A stretch of 64,000 bases of DNA from positions 1-64,000 of the forward strand of contig NZ_JAMXLA010000001.1 of assembly GCF_024054175.1 (NCBI RefSeq), in the 5' to 3' direction. The notes under the pieces are model-generated. The model did no database searches and had not been told where the DNA came from. It worked only from the letters and a program-made list of their open reading frames with translations. Position 1 is the stretch's first letter. Every line of letters starts with the position of its first letter. This document shows positions 25,750 through 34,178 of this stretch, piece by piece. The position numbers and the translations under genes are program-made. The stretch is from Flavobacterium sp. NRK1 (GTDB lineage Bacteria > Bacteroidota > Bacteroidia > Flavobacteriales > Flavobacteriaceae).

Positions 25750-26205
25750 ATGCAAAAAACGATTAACATATTAAATAAGAGAGCCAGGTTTGATTATGAA
25801 ATAATTGAAACCTTTACAGCGGGTATTGTACTTGCCGGCTCCGAAATAAAATCCATTCGTTTGGGGAAAGCTTCTATTGCCGAAAGTTTTTGCGAATTTC
25901 ACGGACACGAGCTTTTTGCAATTAATACTAATATAGAAGAGTATGCTTATAGCCGTAATTTTAGCCACGCACCTAAAAGCGAGCGAAAACTGCTACTTAA
26001 TAAAAAAGAACTTAAAAGCCTTTTAAAAAGTGTTCAGAATAAAGGTTTAACTATTATTCCTTTAAAACTTTTTACAAACGAAAAAGGTATAGCTAAGCTT
26101 GATATAGGACTATGTCGCGGTAAGAAAAATTACGACAAGCGCGAAACAATGAAAGAACGCGATACTAAACGTGATATTGACAGGATTAAAAAAGAATACA
26201 AGTAA
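25750..26205 (+). CDS. smpB: SsrA-binding protein SmpB
   Basis: 151 residues. SmpB binds tmRNA and brings it to stalled ribosomes in trans-translation. The family signature is complete: INILNKRARFDYEI at the start, AGSEIKSIRLGKASIAES, KSERKLLLNKKEL, and the basic C-terminal tail GKKNYDKRETMKERDTKRDIDR. The conserved N terminus fixes the start at 25750. The tmRNA gene itself is not in this window. It ends at a hairpin shared with the converging pcm gene. Confidence 0.98.
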   Translation: MQKTINILNKRARFDYEIIETFTAGIVLAGSEIKSIRLGKASIAESFCEFHGHELFAINTNIEEYAYSRNFSHAPKSERKLLLNKKELKSLLKSVQNKGLTIIPLKLFTNEKGIAKLDIGLCRGKKNYDKRETMKERDTKRDIDRIKKEYK

Positions 26206-26227
26206 AAAAGCCTCTATGAGGCTTTTT
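26205..26227. terminator. Bidirectional terminator between smpB and pcm
   Basis: AAAAAGCCTC with GAGGCTTTTT, a 10-bp stem with a 3-base loop, overlaps the end of smpB and the end of pcm. Confidence 0.9.
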
Positions 26228-26867
26228 AATTTTTATTTTCAAGCAGAGGCACAAATCTGAATTCTCCAAATTCATGCTTTTCAAACTGTGTTTCATTTTT
26301 ACGGATAAGCATTGTCATTATCTGCGGATCTTCACCTACAGGTATAACCAGCCTTCCTCCTATTTTTAATTGTGCTAAAAGCGGCTTAGGAATTATAGGT
26401 GCTCCTGCCGTTACTATAATACTATCAAAAGGCGCAAAATTAGGCAACCCTTTATAACCATCGCCAAATGACAGATGTTTAGGGCGGATACCTAATTTAG
26501 GAAGCAACAAAGAAGTAGATTTAAACAGTTCGTTTTGCCTTTCTATACTATACACTTTCGCGCCCATAGCACATAAAACAGCCGTTTGATAACCCGAACC
26601 GGTTCCTATTTCAAGTACCTGATGCCCTTTTTCTACCTGTAGCAATTGAGATTGAAAAGCAACTGTATAAGGTTGTGAAATAGTTTGGCCTGCCCCGATA
26701 GGAAAAGCCTTATCCTGATAGGCATAATCTTCAAAACTGGAATTTAAAAAAAGATGGCGCGGTACTTTTTTTATTGCCTCAAGAACATTTTTATCTGTAA
26801 TGCCCTTCTGCTCAAGTACTGCTGAAAGCTGATTTCGAAGTCCTTGATGTTTGGCTGTATCTTTCAA
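26226..26867 (-). CDS. pcm: Protein-L-isoaspartate O-methyltransferase, probable TTG start
   Basis: 213 residues from TTG 26867. The enzyme methylates isoaspartyl residues in aged proteins using S-adenosylmethionine. Seen: KVPRHLFL, YQDKAFPIGAGQTISQP (substrate loop), the SAM-binding VLEIGTGSGYQTAVL and VYSIER, and the later FDSIIVTAGAP. The frame continues to ATG 26912 and TTG 26918, giving up to 230 residues, but the extra residues (MSYCFLFLQKLIPLP) are unlike the family. The family begins at KDTAKHQG, directly after this TTG. A near-consensus TATTTTTA (26896-26889) would lie in the extension. The start is the only doubtful point. Confidence 0.88.
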   Translation of the reverse strand: MKDTAKHQGLRNQLSAVLEQKGITDKNVLEAIKKVPRHLFLNSSFEDYAYQDKAFPIGAGQTISQPYTVAFQSQLLQVEKGHQVLEIGTGSGYQTAVLCAMGAKVYSIERQNELFKSTSLLLPKLGIRPKHLSFGDGYKGLPNFAPFDSIIVTAGAPIIPKPLLAQLKIGGRLVIPVGEDPQIMTMLIRKNETQFEKHEFGEFRFVPLLENKN

Positions 26868-26987
26868 TGGTAAGGGTATTAATTTCTGTAAAAATAGAAA
26901 ACAATATGACATTTTCAAATCTTAAAATCTTCTTAAACCAAATATTTAATGGCTATAAAAGAAAGAAGCTTTTTTGACCGAAGCTTT

Positions 26988-27019
26988 TTGTTATATCAAA
27001 CCAAATAGTAGTATTTTTG
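26988..27019 (+). promoter_or_regulatory. Promoter of the Gfo/Idh/MocA oxidoreductase gene
   Basis: TTG (26988-26990), 21-base spacer and TATTTTTG (27012-27019) match both boxes, 18 bases before ATG 27038. Confidence 0.75.
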
Positions 27020-27037
27020 TTTTTAAAATATATTCTC

Positions 27038-28003
27038 ATGCTAAAAGTTGGCGTATTGGGCGCTGGTCACCTCGGAAAAATACACCTGAGATTGCTAAAC
27101 CAGTCTGAAAAATATGATCTTGTAGGTTTTTATGATCCTAACAGCGAAAACGCAGATAAGGTAGCAGCAGAATTTGGCTACTATAAATTTGAAACTATAA
27201 ATGAACTTATACAAGCCGTAGATGTTGTAGATATTGTAACTCCTACTCTCTCTCATTACGATTGTGCAAAAGATGCCATACAGGCAGGAAAACACGTTTT
27301 TATAGAAAAACCTATTTCCAATACCCTTGAGGAAGCTAATGAATTAATACTGCTGGCTAAACAATATAACGTAAAGGGACAGGTAGGTCATGTAGAGCGC
27401 TTTAATCCGGCATTTATAGCGACAAAAGAAAAAATTGAAAACCCAATGTTTATAGAAACACATCGGCTTGCGGAGTTTAATCCGCGTGGTACAGATGTTC
27501 CTGTAGTATTAGATCTTATGATACATGATATTGATGTTATATTAAGCGTTGTAAAATCTAGAGTCAAATTAATTAATGCAAGCGGGGTTTCTGTTATTAG
27601 TGATACTCCAGATATTGCCAATGCCCGCATTGAGTTTGAAAATGGCTGTGTAGCCAATCTTACCTCAAGCCGCATTTCATTAAAGAACATGCGTAAATCA
27701 CGTTTTTTTCAGAAGGACGCTTATATTTCTGTAGATTTTCTGGATAAAATATGTGAGGTAGTAAAAATGAAAGATGCTCCGGAAGTACCTGGAGATTTTG
27801 ATATGATACTTCAAAATGCTGAAGGCATTAAAAAACAGATTTATTTTGATAATCCCGATGTGTATGCCAATAATGCTATATTAGATGAGCTTGAAACATT
27901 TGCCGATGCCATAAACAATAATACTACACCTATTGTAACACTTGAAGATGGTACTGAAGCTCTTAGAGTTGCACATCAAATTATTAATTGTTTTAAAAAA
28001 TAG
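27038..28003 (+). CDS. Gfo/Idh/MocA family oxidoreductase
   Basis: 321 residues. The NAD(P)-binding Rossmann motif is VGVLGAGHLGKIH at the start, followed by the family's HVFIEKPISN (EKP motif, about residues 87-96) and a C-terminal alpha/beta domain (GHVERFNPAFIATKE...LMIHDIDVILSV). Members oxidise or reduce sugars and related compounds; the substrate is not evident. ATG 27038 is chosen because the -7 promoter box overlaps the longer frame. Next on the strand, 35 bases later, is the 3-hydroxyacyl-CoA dehydrogenase gene, so a two-gene transcript is likely. Confidence 0.9.
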   Translation: MLKVGVLGAGHLGKIHLRLLNQSEKYDLVGFYDPNSENADKVAAEFGYYKFETINELIQAVDVVDIVTPTLSHYDCAKDAIQAGKHVFIEKPISNTLEEANELILLAKQYNVKGQVGHVERFNPAFIATKEKIENPMFIETHRLAEFNPRGTDVPVVLDLMIHDIDVILSVVKSRVKLINASGVSVISDTPDIANARIEFENGCVANLTSSRISLKNMRKSRFFQKDAYISVDFLDKICEVVKMKDAPEVPGDFDMILQNAEGIKKQIYFDNPDVYANNAILDELETFADAINNNTTPIVTLEDGTEALRVAHQIINCFKK

Positions 28004-28038
28004 AGAACAAACAAACCCTACATACAAACAACAACAAA

Positions 28039-28929
28039 ATGAAAAACATTGCAGTTATAGGTGCAGGAACAATGGGTAATGGTATTGCCCATACTTTTGC
28101 ACAAAGCGGATTTAGCGTAAAACTGATTGATATCTCTGAAAAATCGTTAGATAAAGGTATGGCTACCATTGCTGCCAACCTTGACCGCATGGTTGCTAAA
28201 GGCACTATTACCGAAGAAGACAAAGCAAAAACTATAGGTAACATTATTACCTATACTGATATTAAAGACGGTGTGATTAATGCTGACCTTGTAGTAGAAG
28301 CTGCTACTGAAAACGTTGAACTTAAACTGCGTATCTTTAAAGATCTTAGTGATTTTTGTGACGAGAAAACTATTCTTGCTACAAATACATCGTCTATCTC
28401 TATAACACAAATCGCTGCTGTAACAAACAGGCAGGATAAAGTTATTGGTATGCACTTTATGAATCCGGTGCCTATTATGAAACTTGTTGAGATTATCCGT
28501 GGTTATAATACTTCTGACGAGGTTACTAAAGCTATCATGGATCTTTCTGAAAAATTGGGTAAAGTTCCGGTAGAGGTTAACGACTACCCCGGATTTGTAG
28601 CAAACCGTATCCTTATGCCGATGATCAATGAAGCTATCGAGACACTTTATAACGGTGTTGCGGGAGTTTATGAAATTGACACGGTAATGAAACTTGGTAT
28701 GGCACACCCAATGGGCCCGTTACAGCTTGCTGACTTTATCGGCCTTGATGTTTGTCTTTCTATTCTTAACGTAATGTATGACGGATTTAAAAATCCTAAA
28801 TATGCTCCGTGCCCACTACTTGTAAACATGGTAATGGCAGGTAAACTTGGGGTTAAATCAGGCGAAGGTTTTTATGACTATAAAGAGAGTAAAAAGGCGG
28901 AGAAAGTAGCAGCAATGTTTACTAAATAG
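28039..28929 (+). CDS. 3-hydroxybutyryl-CoA dehydrogenase
   Basis: 296 residues, full length for the single-function enzyme. It oxidises 3-hydroxyacyl-CoA to 3-ketoacyl-CoA with NAD in fatty acid or butyrate metabolism. Seen: IGAGTMGNGIAHTFAQ (NAD-binding), LATNTSSISIT with the catalytic Ser, GMHFMNPVPIMKLVE with His139, and YPGFVANRILMPMINEA with the conserved Asn. The C-terminal dimer domain ends with GVKSGEGFYDY. It differs from PaaH-type double-domain enzymes by length. Symbols hbd or paaH are both used for this family; I give none. Confidence 0.94.
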   Translation: MKNIAVIGAGTMGNGIAHTFAQSGFSVKLIDISEKSLDKGMATIAANLDRMVAKGTITEEDKAKTIGNIITYTDIKDGVINADLVVEAATENVELKLRIFKDLSDFCDEKTILATNTSSISITQIAAVTNRQDKVIGMHFMNPVPIMKLVEIIRGYNTSDEVTKAIMDLSEKLGKVPVEVNDYPGFVANRILMPMINEAIETLYNGVAGVYEIDTVMKLGMAHPMGPLQLADFIGLDVCLSILNVMYDGFKNPKYAPCPLLVNMVMAGKLGVKSGEGFYDYKESKKAEKVAAMFTK

Positions 28930-28953
28930 TTTAGGTTACTTAAACAATATGTT

Positions 28954-29024
28954 CTGTCATTCTTAGTGAAGTGCAATGGAAATGAAGAACCTCTTCAGAT
29001 TCCCCCTCTTCATAAGAATGACAG
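28954..29024. repeat. Palindromic intergenic element, 71 bp
   Basis: CTGTCATTCTTA (28954-28965) pairs perfectly with TAAGAATGACAG (29013-29024), and pairing continues inward as GTGAAG against CTTCA. A smaller hairpin GAAGA/TCTTC sits at 28984-28996. It looks like a REP- or BIME-type palindromic repeat and may also end hbd transcripts. Only one copy is in the window. Confidence 0.6.
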
Positions 29025-29047
29025 TGCTTTTTAAACAACAATAACAA

Positions 29048-30262
29048 TTGGCAAAAATAGTTCCTTTTAAGGCAGTTCGACCGGCACGCGATAAAGTAAG
29101 CCTTGTTACATCGCGCTCGTATGACGAATACAGCCCTGCAGAACTGGCTTCACAACTGGATTATAATCCGTTCTCTTTTCTTCACATATTAAAACCTGCC
29201 TACATGAATATGCAAAAAATTGCAGCTCCTGTAAGGTTTAAATCGGTTAATACTAAATATGGAGAATATAAAGATGAACAAATACTAAAAAAAGAAGCTA
29301 CGCCTGTATTTTATCTTTATGAAATACAAAGTAAAAACAGAACATATACAGGAATAATTGCAGGCACATCTATAGATGATTATAAAAATAATGTAATAAA
29401 AAAACACGAAGACACCCTGCCTTATCGTGTAGAATATTTTAAAGATTATTTACATTTAACAGGTTTTAATACAGAACCTGTACTGATAACCTATCCTGAA
29501 AACCCGGAATTAGAACAATGGATAGCTGTAAAAAAACAGAAGCGTCCGCTTTATTTGTTTACATCTTTAAACAGGGAAAAACATGTACTTTGGCGTATTA
29601 AAGATGAAGGCGAAATTAAATGGCTTCAAAAGCAATTTGAAAATATAGAAAGCCTGTATATAGCAGACGGCCATCATAGGTCTGCATCTGCGGAAATGCT
29701 ATATGAACAGGATAAAGCATCGGGAAATGAAAACCTCAACTATTTTATGAGCTTTCTGATATCTGAAAATGATCTTAAAATATACGAATATAACAGGATT
29801 ATACACGATCTGAACGGGTTGACAAAAAACCAGTTCATCAATGCACTTGCAAAAGATTTTATAGTAGAAAATAAAGCCCAGGAACTTTGGAAACCCGAAG
29901 AAAAATTTAGCTTCGGGATGTATCTGGATGGTGAGTTTTATGCATTAAAATTAAAAGATACAAAATTTGACTCCGTTCTTGAAGCATTGGATGCACAAAT
30001 ACTTTATGAAAAAGTGCTTCATCCATTATTAGGAATTACCGATCTTCGTAATGATACAAGAATAGAATACATACCCGGCAGCAGACCTATTACTACCATA
30101 AAACAAATGATTGATGAAACTGAATTTGAAGTTGGTTTTATGCTGTTTCCTGCAAGTATTAATGAAATAAAAGACCTTGCTGACAATAACCTTATTATGC
30201 CGCCAAAAAGCACATATATTGAGCCTAAATTTAGGAGTGGGCTGGTTATGTATGAGATATAA
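29048..30262 (+). CDS. DUF1015 family protein, TTG start
   Basis: 404 residues. AKIVPFKAVRPARDKVSLVTSRSYDEY is the standard opening of DUF1015 proteins, and SLYIADGHHRSASAEML carries the conserved DGHHR. The family resembles a ParB/sulfiredoxin-like nucleotidase fold, but its reaction is unknown. The start is TTG at 29048: translation begins exactly at the family's N terminus and no ATG is near. YggS follows 16 bases after the stop. This DUF1015-YggS-exonuclease order is one I recognise from Flavobacteriaceae, hinting at a conserved unit. Confidence 0.88.
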   Translation: MAKIVPFKAVRPARDKVSLVTSRSYDEYSPAELASQLDYNPFSFLHILKPAYMNMQKIAAPVRFKSVNTKYGEYKDEQILKKEATPVFYLYEIQSKNRTYTGIIAGTSIDDYKNNVIKKHEDTLPYRVEYFKDYLHLTGFNTEPVLITYPENPELEQWIAVKKQKRPLYLFTSLNREKHVLWRIKDEGEIKWLQKQFENIESLYIADGHHRSASAEMLYEQDKASGNENLNYFMSFLISENDLKIYEYNRIIHDLNGLTKNQFINALAKDFIVENKAQELWKPEEKFSFGMYLDGEFYALKLKDTKFDSVLEALDAQILYEKVLHPLLGITDLRNDTRIEYIPGSRPITTIKQMIDETEFEVGFMLFPASINEIKDLADNNLIMPPKSTYIEPKFRSGLVMYEI

Positions 30263-30278
30263 ATAAATTAAATAGACC

Positions 30279-30938
30279 ATGTCGATAGAATCTAATCTTA
30301 ATGAAATAAAATCTTCCTTACCACCTTACGTAACTCTTGTAGCGGTAAGCAAGACCAAACCTGTACCCGACCTTATGGAAGCCTACAATGCCGGACAACG
30401 CATTTTTGGAGAGAATAAAATTCAGGAAATGGCAGGTAAATATGAGGAGATGCCTAAGGATATCGAATGGCACATGATAGGTCACGTACAAACCAATAAG
30501 GTAAAATACATGGCACCTTTTGTGAGCCTAGTACATGGTGTTGACAGCCTGAAGCTATTGGCAGAAATAAATAAACAGGCAAAGAAGAATAATCGTGTTA
30601 TTAATTGTTTATTACAGATACACATTGCTGAAGAAGAAACAAAATTTGGGATGGATGAAAAAGAATTGAATGAACTTTTATCTTCGGATGAATTTAAGCT
30701 ATTTCAAAATATAAAAGTTACAGGACTTATGGGAATGGCAACTTTTACTGAAAACGAAGATCAGATACGAAAAGAATTTATGCATTTAAAAACTATTTTT
30801 AACAGCTTAAGTGCCTTGTCAACGCATAACTGTCAACTGTCAACTTTATCTATGGGCATGAGCGGAGATTATACTATTGCTGTAGAATGTGGCAGTACCA
30901 TGGTGCGCATAGGCAGCAGCATTTTTGGACACAGATAA
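30279..30938 (+). CDS. YggS family PLP-binding protein
   Basis: 219 residues, the usual length. It is a cytoplasmic carrier and regulator of pyridoxal 5'-phosphate with an alanine-racemase-like TIM barrel. PLP binds Lys25 in TLVAVSKTKPVPD. Also seen: RIFGENKIQEM, EWHMIGHVQTNKVKY, KFGMDEKEL, and GMSGDYTIAVECGSTMVRIG. The segment between IFNSL and TLSMGMSGDY (SALSTHNCQLS) is an unusual insertion. Its DNA contains tandem TGTCAAC units, so it seems to come from an intergenic repeat. Otherwise complete. Confidence 0.95.
   Translation: MSIESNLNEIKSSLPPYVTLVAVSKTKPVPDLMEAYNAGQRIFGENKIQEMAGKYEEMPKDIEWHMIGHVQTNKVKYMAPFVSLVHGVDSLKLLAEINKQAKKNNRVINCLLQIHIAEEETKFGMDEKELNELLSSDEFKLFQNIKVTGLMGMATFTENEDQIRKEFMHLKTIFNSLSALSTHNCQLSTLSMGMSGDYTIAVECGSTMVRIGSSIFGHR
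30816..30848 (+). repeat. TGTCAAC-type short repeat inside yggS
   Basis: TTGTCAAC, then TGTCAACTGTCAAC in tandem (30831-30844), encode the insertion SALSTHNCQLS. Similar AACTGTxAAC-like strings occur at 30997-31022 and 59961-59994, between genes. Confidence 0.55.
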
Positions 30939-31028
30939 TTTATTTTAATAATTTTGAACCTAACAGAATAGTTTAAATTTACGTACTTTGTACCCTTAAA
31001 CCTATAACCCTAAACCGTAAACTTTTTT

Positions 31029-32399
31029 TTGTACGCGATACTTGACATAGAAACTACTGGCGGACAGTATAATGAAGAAGGGATTACCGAAATTGCCATT
31101 TATAAGTTTGATGGGCATGAAGTAGTAGACCAGTTCATAAGCCTTATAAACCCTGAAAAAACCATTCAGCCATTTGTTGTAAAACTAACCGGTATAAATA
31201 ATGCCATGCTGCTTAGTGCACCTAAGTTTTATGAAGTGGCAAAGCGCATTATAGAAATAACCGAAGGGTGTATTATTGTAGCACATAATGCGCAGTTTGA
31301 TTATAGGGTGTTAAGAACAGAATTTAAAAATCTTGGATACGACTTTGAAAAGCAAACACTTTGTACCGTAGAACTTTCTCAAAAATTATTGCCTGAACAA
31401 AAATCACACAGCCTGGGCAAACTGGTTCGTGCATTAGGAATTCCTATGAGCGACAGACACCGTGCTACCGGGGATGCTATGGCTACTGTTCAGTTATTTA
31501 AACTGCTACTCTCTAAAGACACAGAAAAAGAAATACTTACCAGCCTTATAAAAACGGAAACAAAAAAAGGAATTTCACCAAAACTTATGGATCTGGTTGA
31601 AAGACTTCCTTCAGTTACCGGGCTGTACTATATTTATAAAGAAAATGGCGATCTTATTTACATTGGTAAAAGCAAGAATATTAAAAAAAGAGTTAATCAG
31701 CATTTTACCAGTGTTGCCAGAAAATCAAAAAAGCTACAGCGTGAGGCTTTTTCGGTACAATATGAAGAAACTGGCAGCGAATTGATTGCCTTACTTAAAG
31801 AATGCCAGGAAATAAAAGTAAATAAGCCTGTTTATAACCGTGCGCTTAAAAAAACTGTTTTCCCCTGGTCACTTTATGCCGAAAAAGACGAACATGGCTA
31901 CATTTGCCTTAAAATACAAAAAACCGACAATCGTAAAAAAGAAATAGTTTCTTTTCCGGGCATTGTTGAAGGAAGAAATGCCTTTTTTGCAATTATTGAT
32001 AAATATAGGCTTTGCCAAAAAATCAATGAAATTGAAATTTCGGGTAATGACAAGCCACACTGCTTTGCTTATGAACTGAATAATTGCAATGGTGCCTGTA
32101 TTGGTAAAGAAACTCCACAGGATTACAATGTTCGTGTTATGGAATTTATAAATAATAATAGTTTTCATAACCAAAGCATGATAATTATAGACAGAGGCCG
32201 CACTATAGATGAAAGAAGTGCAGTGCTTATAGAAAAAGGAGCTTACAAAGGTTATGCTTTTTTCAATTTAAATTATCAGGTAACAAAAATAGATATTCTT
32301 AAAAACATTCTTATTCCGATGGAAAATAATAAGGATGCAAAAAAGATCATCCAAAGTTATTTACGAAAAAAGAGAGGCTTAAAAATAGTGCACCTCTGA
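31029..32399 (+). CDS. DEDDh exonuclease fused to GIY-YIG nuclease domain
   Basis: 456 residues. The N-terminal part is a DnaQ-type 3'-5' exonuclease: DIETTGG (Asp6, Glu8), AHNAQFDYRVL (Asp91) and HRATGDA (His144, Asp149). The second part is a UvrC/Cho-like GIY-YIG endonuclease domain with GLYYIYK (199-204 region), LIYIGKSKNIKKRVNQHF and ECQEIKVNKP. A further C-terminal region includes CFAYELNNCNGAC. Fusion of a proofreading-type exonuclease with a Cho-like nuclease suggests a role in DNA repair. The start is TTG 31029, as in the DUF1015 gene nearby; the first ATG would delete the DIETTG motif. Confidence 0.9.
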   Translation: MYAILDIETTGGQYNEEGITEIAIYKFDGHEVVDQFISLINPEKTIQPFVVKLTGINNAMLLSAPKFYEVAKRIIEITEGCIIVAHNAQFDYRVLRTEFKNLGYDFEKQTLCTVELSQKLLPEQKSHSLGKLVRALGIPMSDRHRATGDAMATVQLFKLLLSKDTEKEILTSLIKTETKKGISPKLMDLVERLPSVTGLYYIYKENGDLIYIGKSKNIKKRVNQHFTSVARKSKKLQREAFSVQYEETGSELIALLKECQEIKVNKPVYNRALKKTVFPWSLYAEKDEHGYICLKIQKTDNRKKEIVSFPGIVEGRNAFFAIIDKYRLCQKINEIEISGNDKPHCFAYELNNCNGACIGKETPQDYNVRVMEFINNNSFHNQSMIIIDRGRTIDERSAVLIEKGAYKGYAFFNLNYQVTKIDILKNILIPMENNKDAKKIIQSYLRKKRGLKIVHL

Positions 32400-32408
32400 T
32401 AGTTTCTT

Positions 32409-32416
32409 TATTTTTG
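32409..32416 (+). promoter_or_regulatory. Possible promoter -7 element for miaA
   Basis: TATTTTTG, 73 bases before ATG 32490 and 9 bases after the upstream stop. The leader would be longer than for other genes here. Confidence 0.35.
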
Positions 32417-32489
32417 ATACTGCTTGTTTATAAACAGCTGTTTTCACCGAACTGAGTAATAAATTTTATCATTCTTCAGTACAATTTCA

Positions 32490-33419
32490 ATGAGTGCGCT
32501 TTCTCCAAAAAAAAATCTTATTACAATTATTGGCCCTACAGCTATAGGAAAAACTTCGCTTGGTATAGAAATAGCCAGTCATTTTAAATGTGATATTATT
32601 TCAGCTGACAGCCGGCAGTTTTTTAAAGAAATGACTATTGGTACTGCCGTACCTTCAAAAGAAGAACTTAAAGCGGCTAAACACCATTTTATACAAAATA
32701 AAAGCATCTTTGAAGAATATACTGTTGGTGATTTTGAACGTGAAGTCATAAACAAACTCGATGAGCTTTTCGCAGCCAACGATTATGCAGTTATGGCAGG
32801 CGGATCAGGGTTATATATAGATGCCGTACTAAAAGGATTTGACGATTTTCCGGATATCGATATATCAGTAAGAGAGCAATTAATTGCAAAATATGAAGAA
32901 TTTGGGATTCAATATCTTCAGCAGGAACTCGAAAGACTTGATCCCATACATTATGAGAACGTAGCAAAAGAAAATCCGCAACGGCTTATGAGAGCCCTTG
33001 AAGTTTGTATAGGTTCCGGCAGGCCTTACTCCTCTTTTCTCAATATAAAAAAAAACAGCCGCAACTTTACTTCTATAGTAATTGGACTTGAAGCTGACAG
33101 GGAAATTATGTATAACAGGATTAACCAACGGGTTGATATTATGATTGAATCAGGCCTTGAAGAGGAAGCACGGGAACTATACCCAAATAAAAAATTAAAT
33201 GCACTTCAAACCGTAGGTTACCGGGAATTGTTTAATTATTTTGACGGGGAGTTTTCAAGGGACTTTGCTATTGAAGAAATAAAGAAAAATACACGTCGTT
33301 TTGCTAAGAGGCAGATGACATGGTTTAAACGCAATGAAGCCGCAAAATGGTTTAATTTTACAACACCACCTGATGAAATTATTAACTACATAGAAACACA
33401 AACGCATGCCAATATCTAG
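32490..33419 (+). CDS. miaA: tRNA dimethylallyltransferase MiaA
   Basis: 309 residues. MiaA transfers a dimethylallyl group to N6 of adenosine 37 in tRNAs reading codons that start with U. Seen: the P-loop GPTAIGKT (15-22), DSRQFFKEMTIGTAVPS, HHFI, MAGGSGLYIDAVLKGFDDFP, QTVGYRELFNYFDGE and the C-terminal TRRFAKRQMTWFKRN. It is complete. Its last 14 bases overlap the start of the thioesterase gene, so the two are cotranscribed. Confidence 0.97.
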   Translation: MSALSPKKNLITIIGPTAIGKTSLGIEIASHFKCDIISADSRQFFKEMTIGTAVPSKEELKAAKHHFIQNKSIFEEYTVGDFEREVINKLDELFAANDYAVMAGGSGLYIDAVLKGFDDFPDIDISVREQLIAKYEEFGIQYLQQELERLDPIHYENVAKENPQRLMRALEVCIGSGRPYSSFLNIKKNSRNFTSIVIGLEADREIMYNRINQRVDIMIESGLEEEARELYPNKKLNALQTVGYRELFNYFDGEFSRDFAIEEIKKNTRRFAKRQMTWFKRNEAAKWFNFTTPPDEIINYIETQTHANI

Positions 33420-34149
33420 CAAATTTACATCGGTATATTCACAGGACTGGGAAATAAATTTTTTGCAATGCACACCAAACGGGTTACTTAAACATACCGA
33501 ACTATGTAACTTATTACAGCTTACAGCCGGCTCACATGCTGAACTGGGCGGATTGAGCTTTACCGATATGCAGGAGCATGATCAGGCTTGGGTTTTAAGC
33601 CGTATGCGTGTTGAAATTGATGAATTGCCTAAGTGGCGTGACACAGTTACCGTAAAAACCTGGATATATGATCTTCAGGGTTCACGCTCTATACGTGCAC
33701 TTGAAATGTACATAGGCGAAAAAAAGATAGCAGGCTCCGTTAGCTACTGGGCAGTTTTTAATACAAAACTGAGAAAAGCTGAAGCTTTAGCTTTGCCTCA
33801 TGAGCATTTTGAAAAATTCCCTGAAAAAGAATCTACAAAAGAGTCATTTAAAAGGATAAACCTTTTGCGAGACAACATTTCCCTTGCAATGGAAAAGAAA
33901 GTAGTATTTTCTGATCTTGATATTGTTTCTCATGCTAACAATGTAAAGTACCTTGAATGGTGCCTTGATACTGTAGATCCACGTCCTGTTCTAAAACAGC
34001 AGCTAAAAAGTTTTGATATGAATTATATGCGTGAACTTATGCTTGGAGATGAAATAAAAATACATACCGCGACTGAGGATAATCAAACATTTTTCTCGGT
34101 CAGCAAAGAAGATAAACCAAGTTTTGCACTCGAGTTGAACTGGAAATAA
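33406..34149 (+). CDS. Acyl-ACP thioesterase family protein
   Basis: 247 residues with two hot-dog folds, as in FatA/FatB-type acyl-ACP thioesterases. The first covers SVYSQDWEINFLQCTPNGLLKHTELCNLLQLTAGSHAE and SRMRVEIDELPKW. The second contains VVFSDLDIVSHANNVKYLEWCLDTV, with the catalytic Asn/His-type pattern DxxxHxNN. It releases fatty acids from acyl carrier protein, controlling chain length in lipid or product synthesis. It overlaps miaA by 14 bases and ends at a strong terminator. Confidence 0.92.
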   Translation: MPISSKFTSVYSQDWEINFLQCTPNGLLKHTELCNLLQLTAGSHAELGGLSFTDMQEHDQAWVLSRMRVEIDELPKWRDTVTVKTWIYDLQGSRSIRALEMYIGEKKIAGSVSYWAVFNTKLRKAEALALPHEHFEKFPEKESTKESFKRINLLRDNISLAMEKKVVFSDLDIVSHANNVKYLEWCLDTVDPRPVLKQQLKSFDMNYMRELMLGDEIKIHTATEDNQTFFSVSKEDKPSFALELNWK

Positions 34150-34177
34150 AAATGCCCCTGTTATCAGGGGCATTTTT
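34148..34177. terminator. Bidirectional terminator, thioesterase / response regulator
   Basis: A 13-bp perfect stem AAAAATGCCCCTG with its complement closes TTAT. It lies between the two converging stop codons. Confidence 0.92.
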
Positions 34178-34178
34178 A

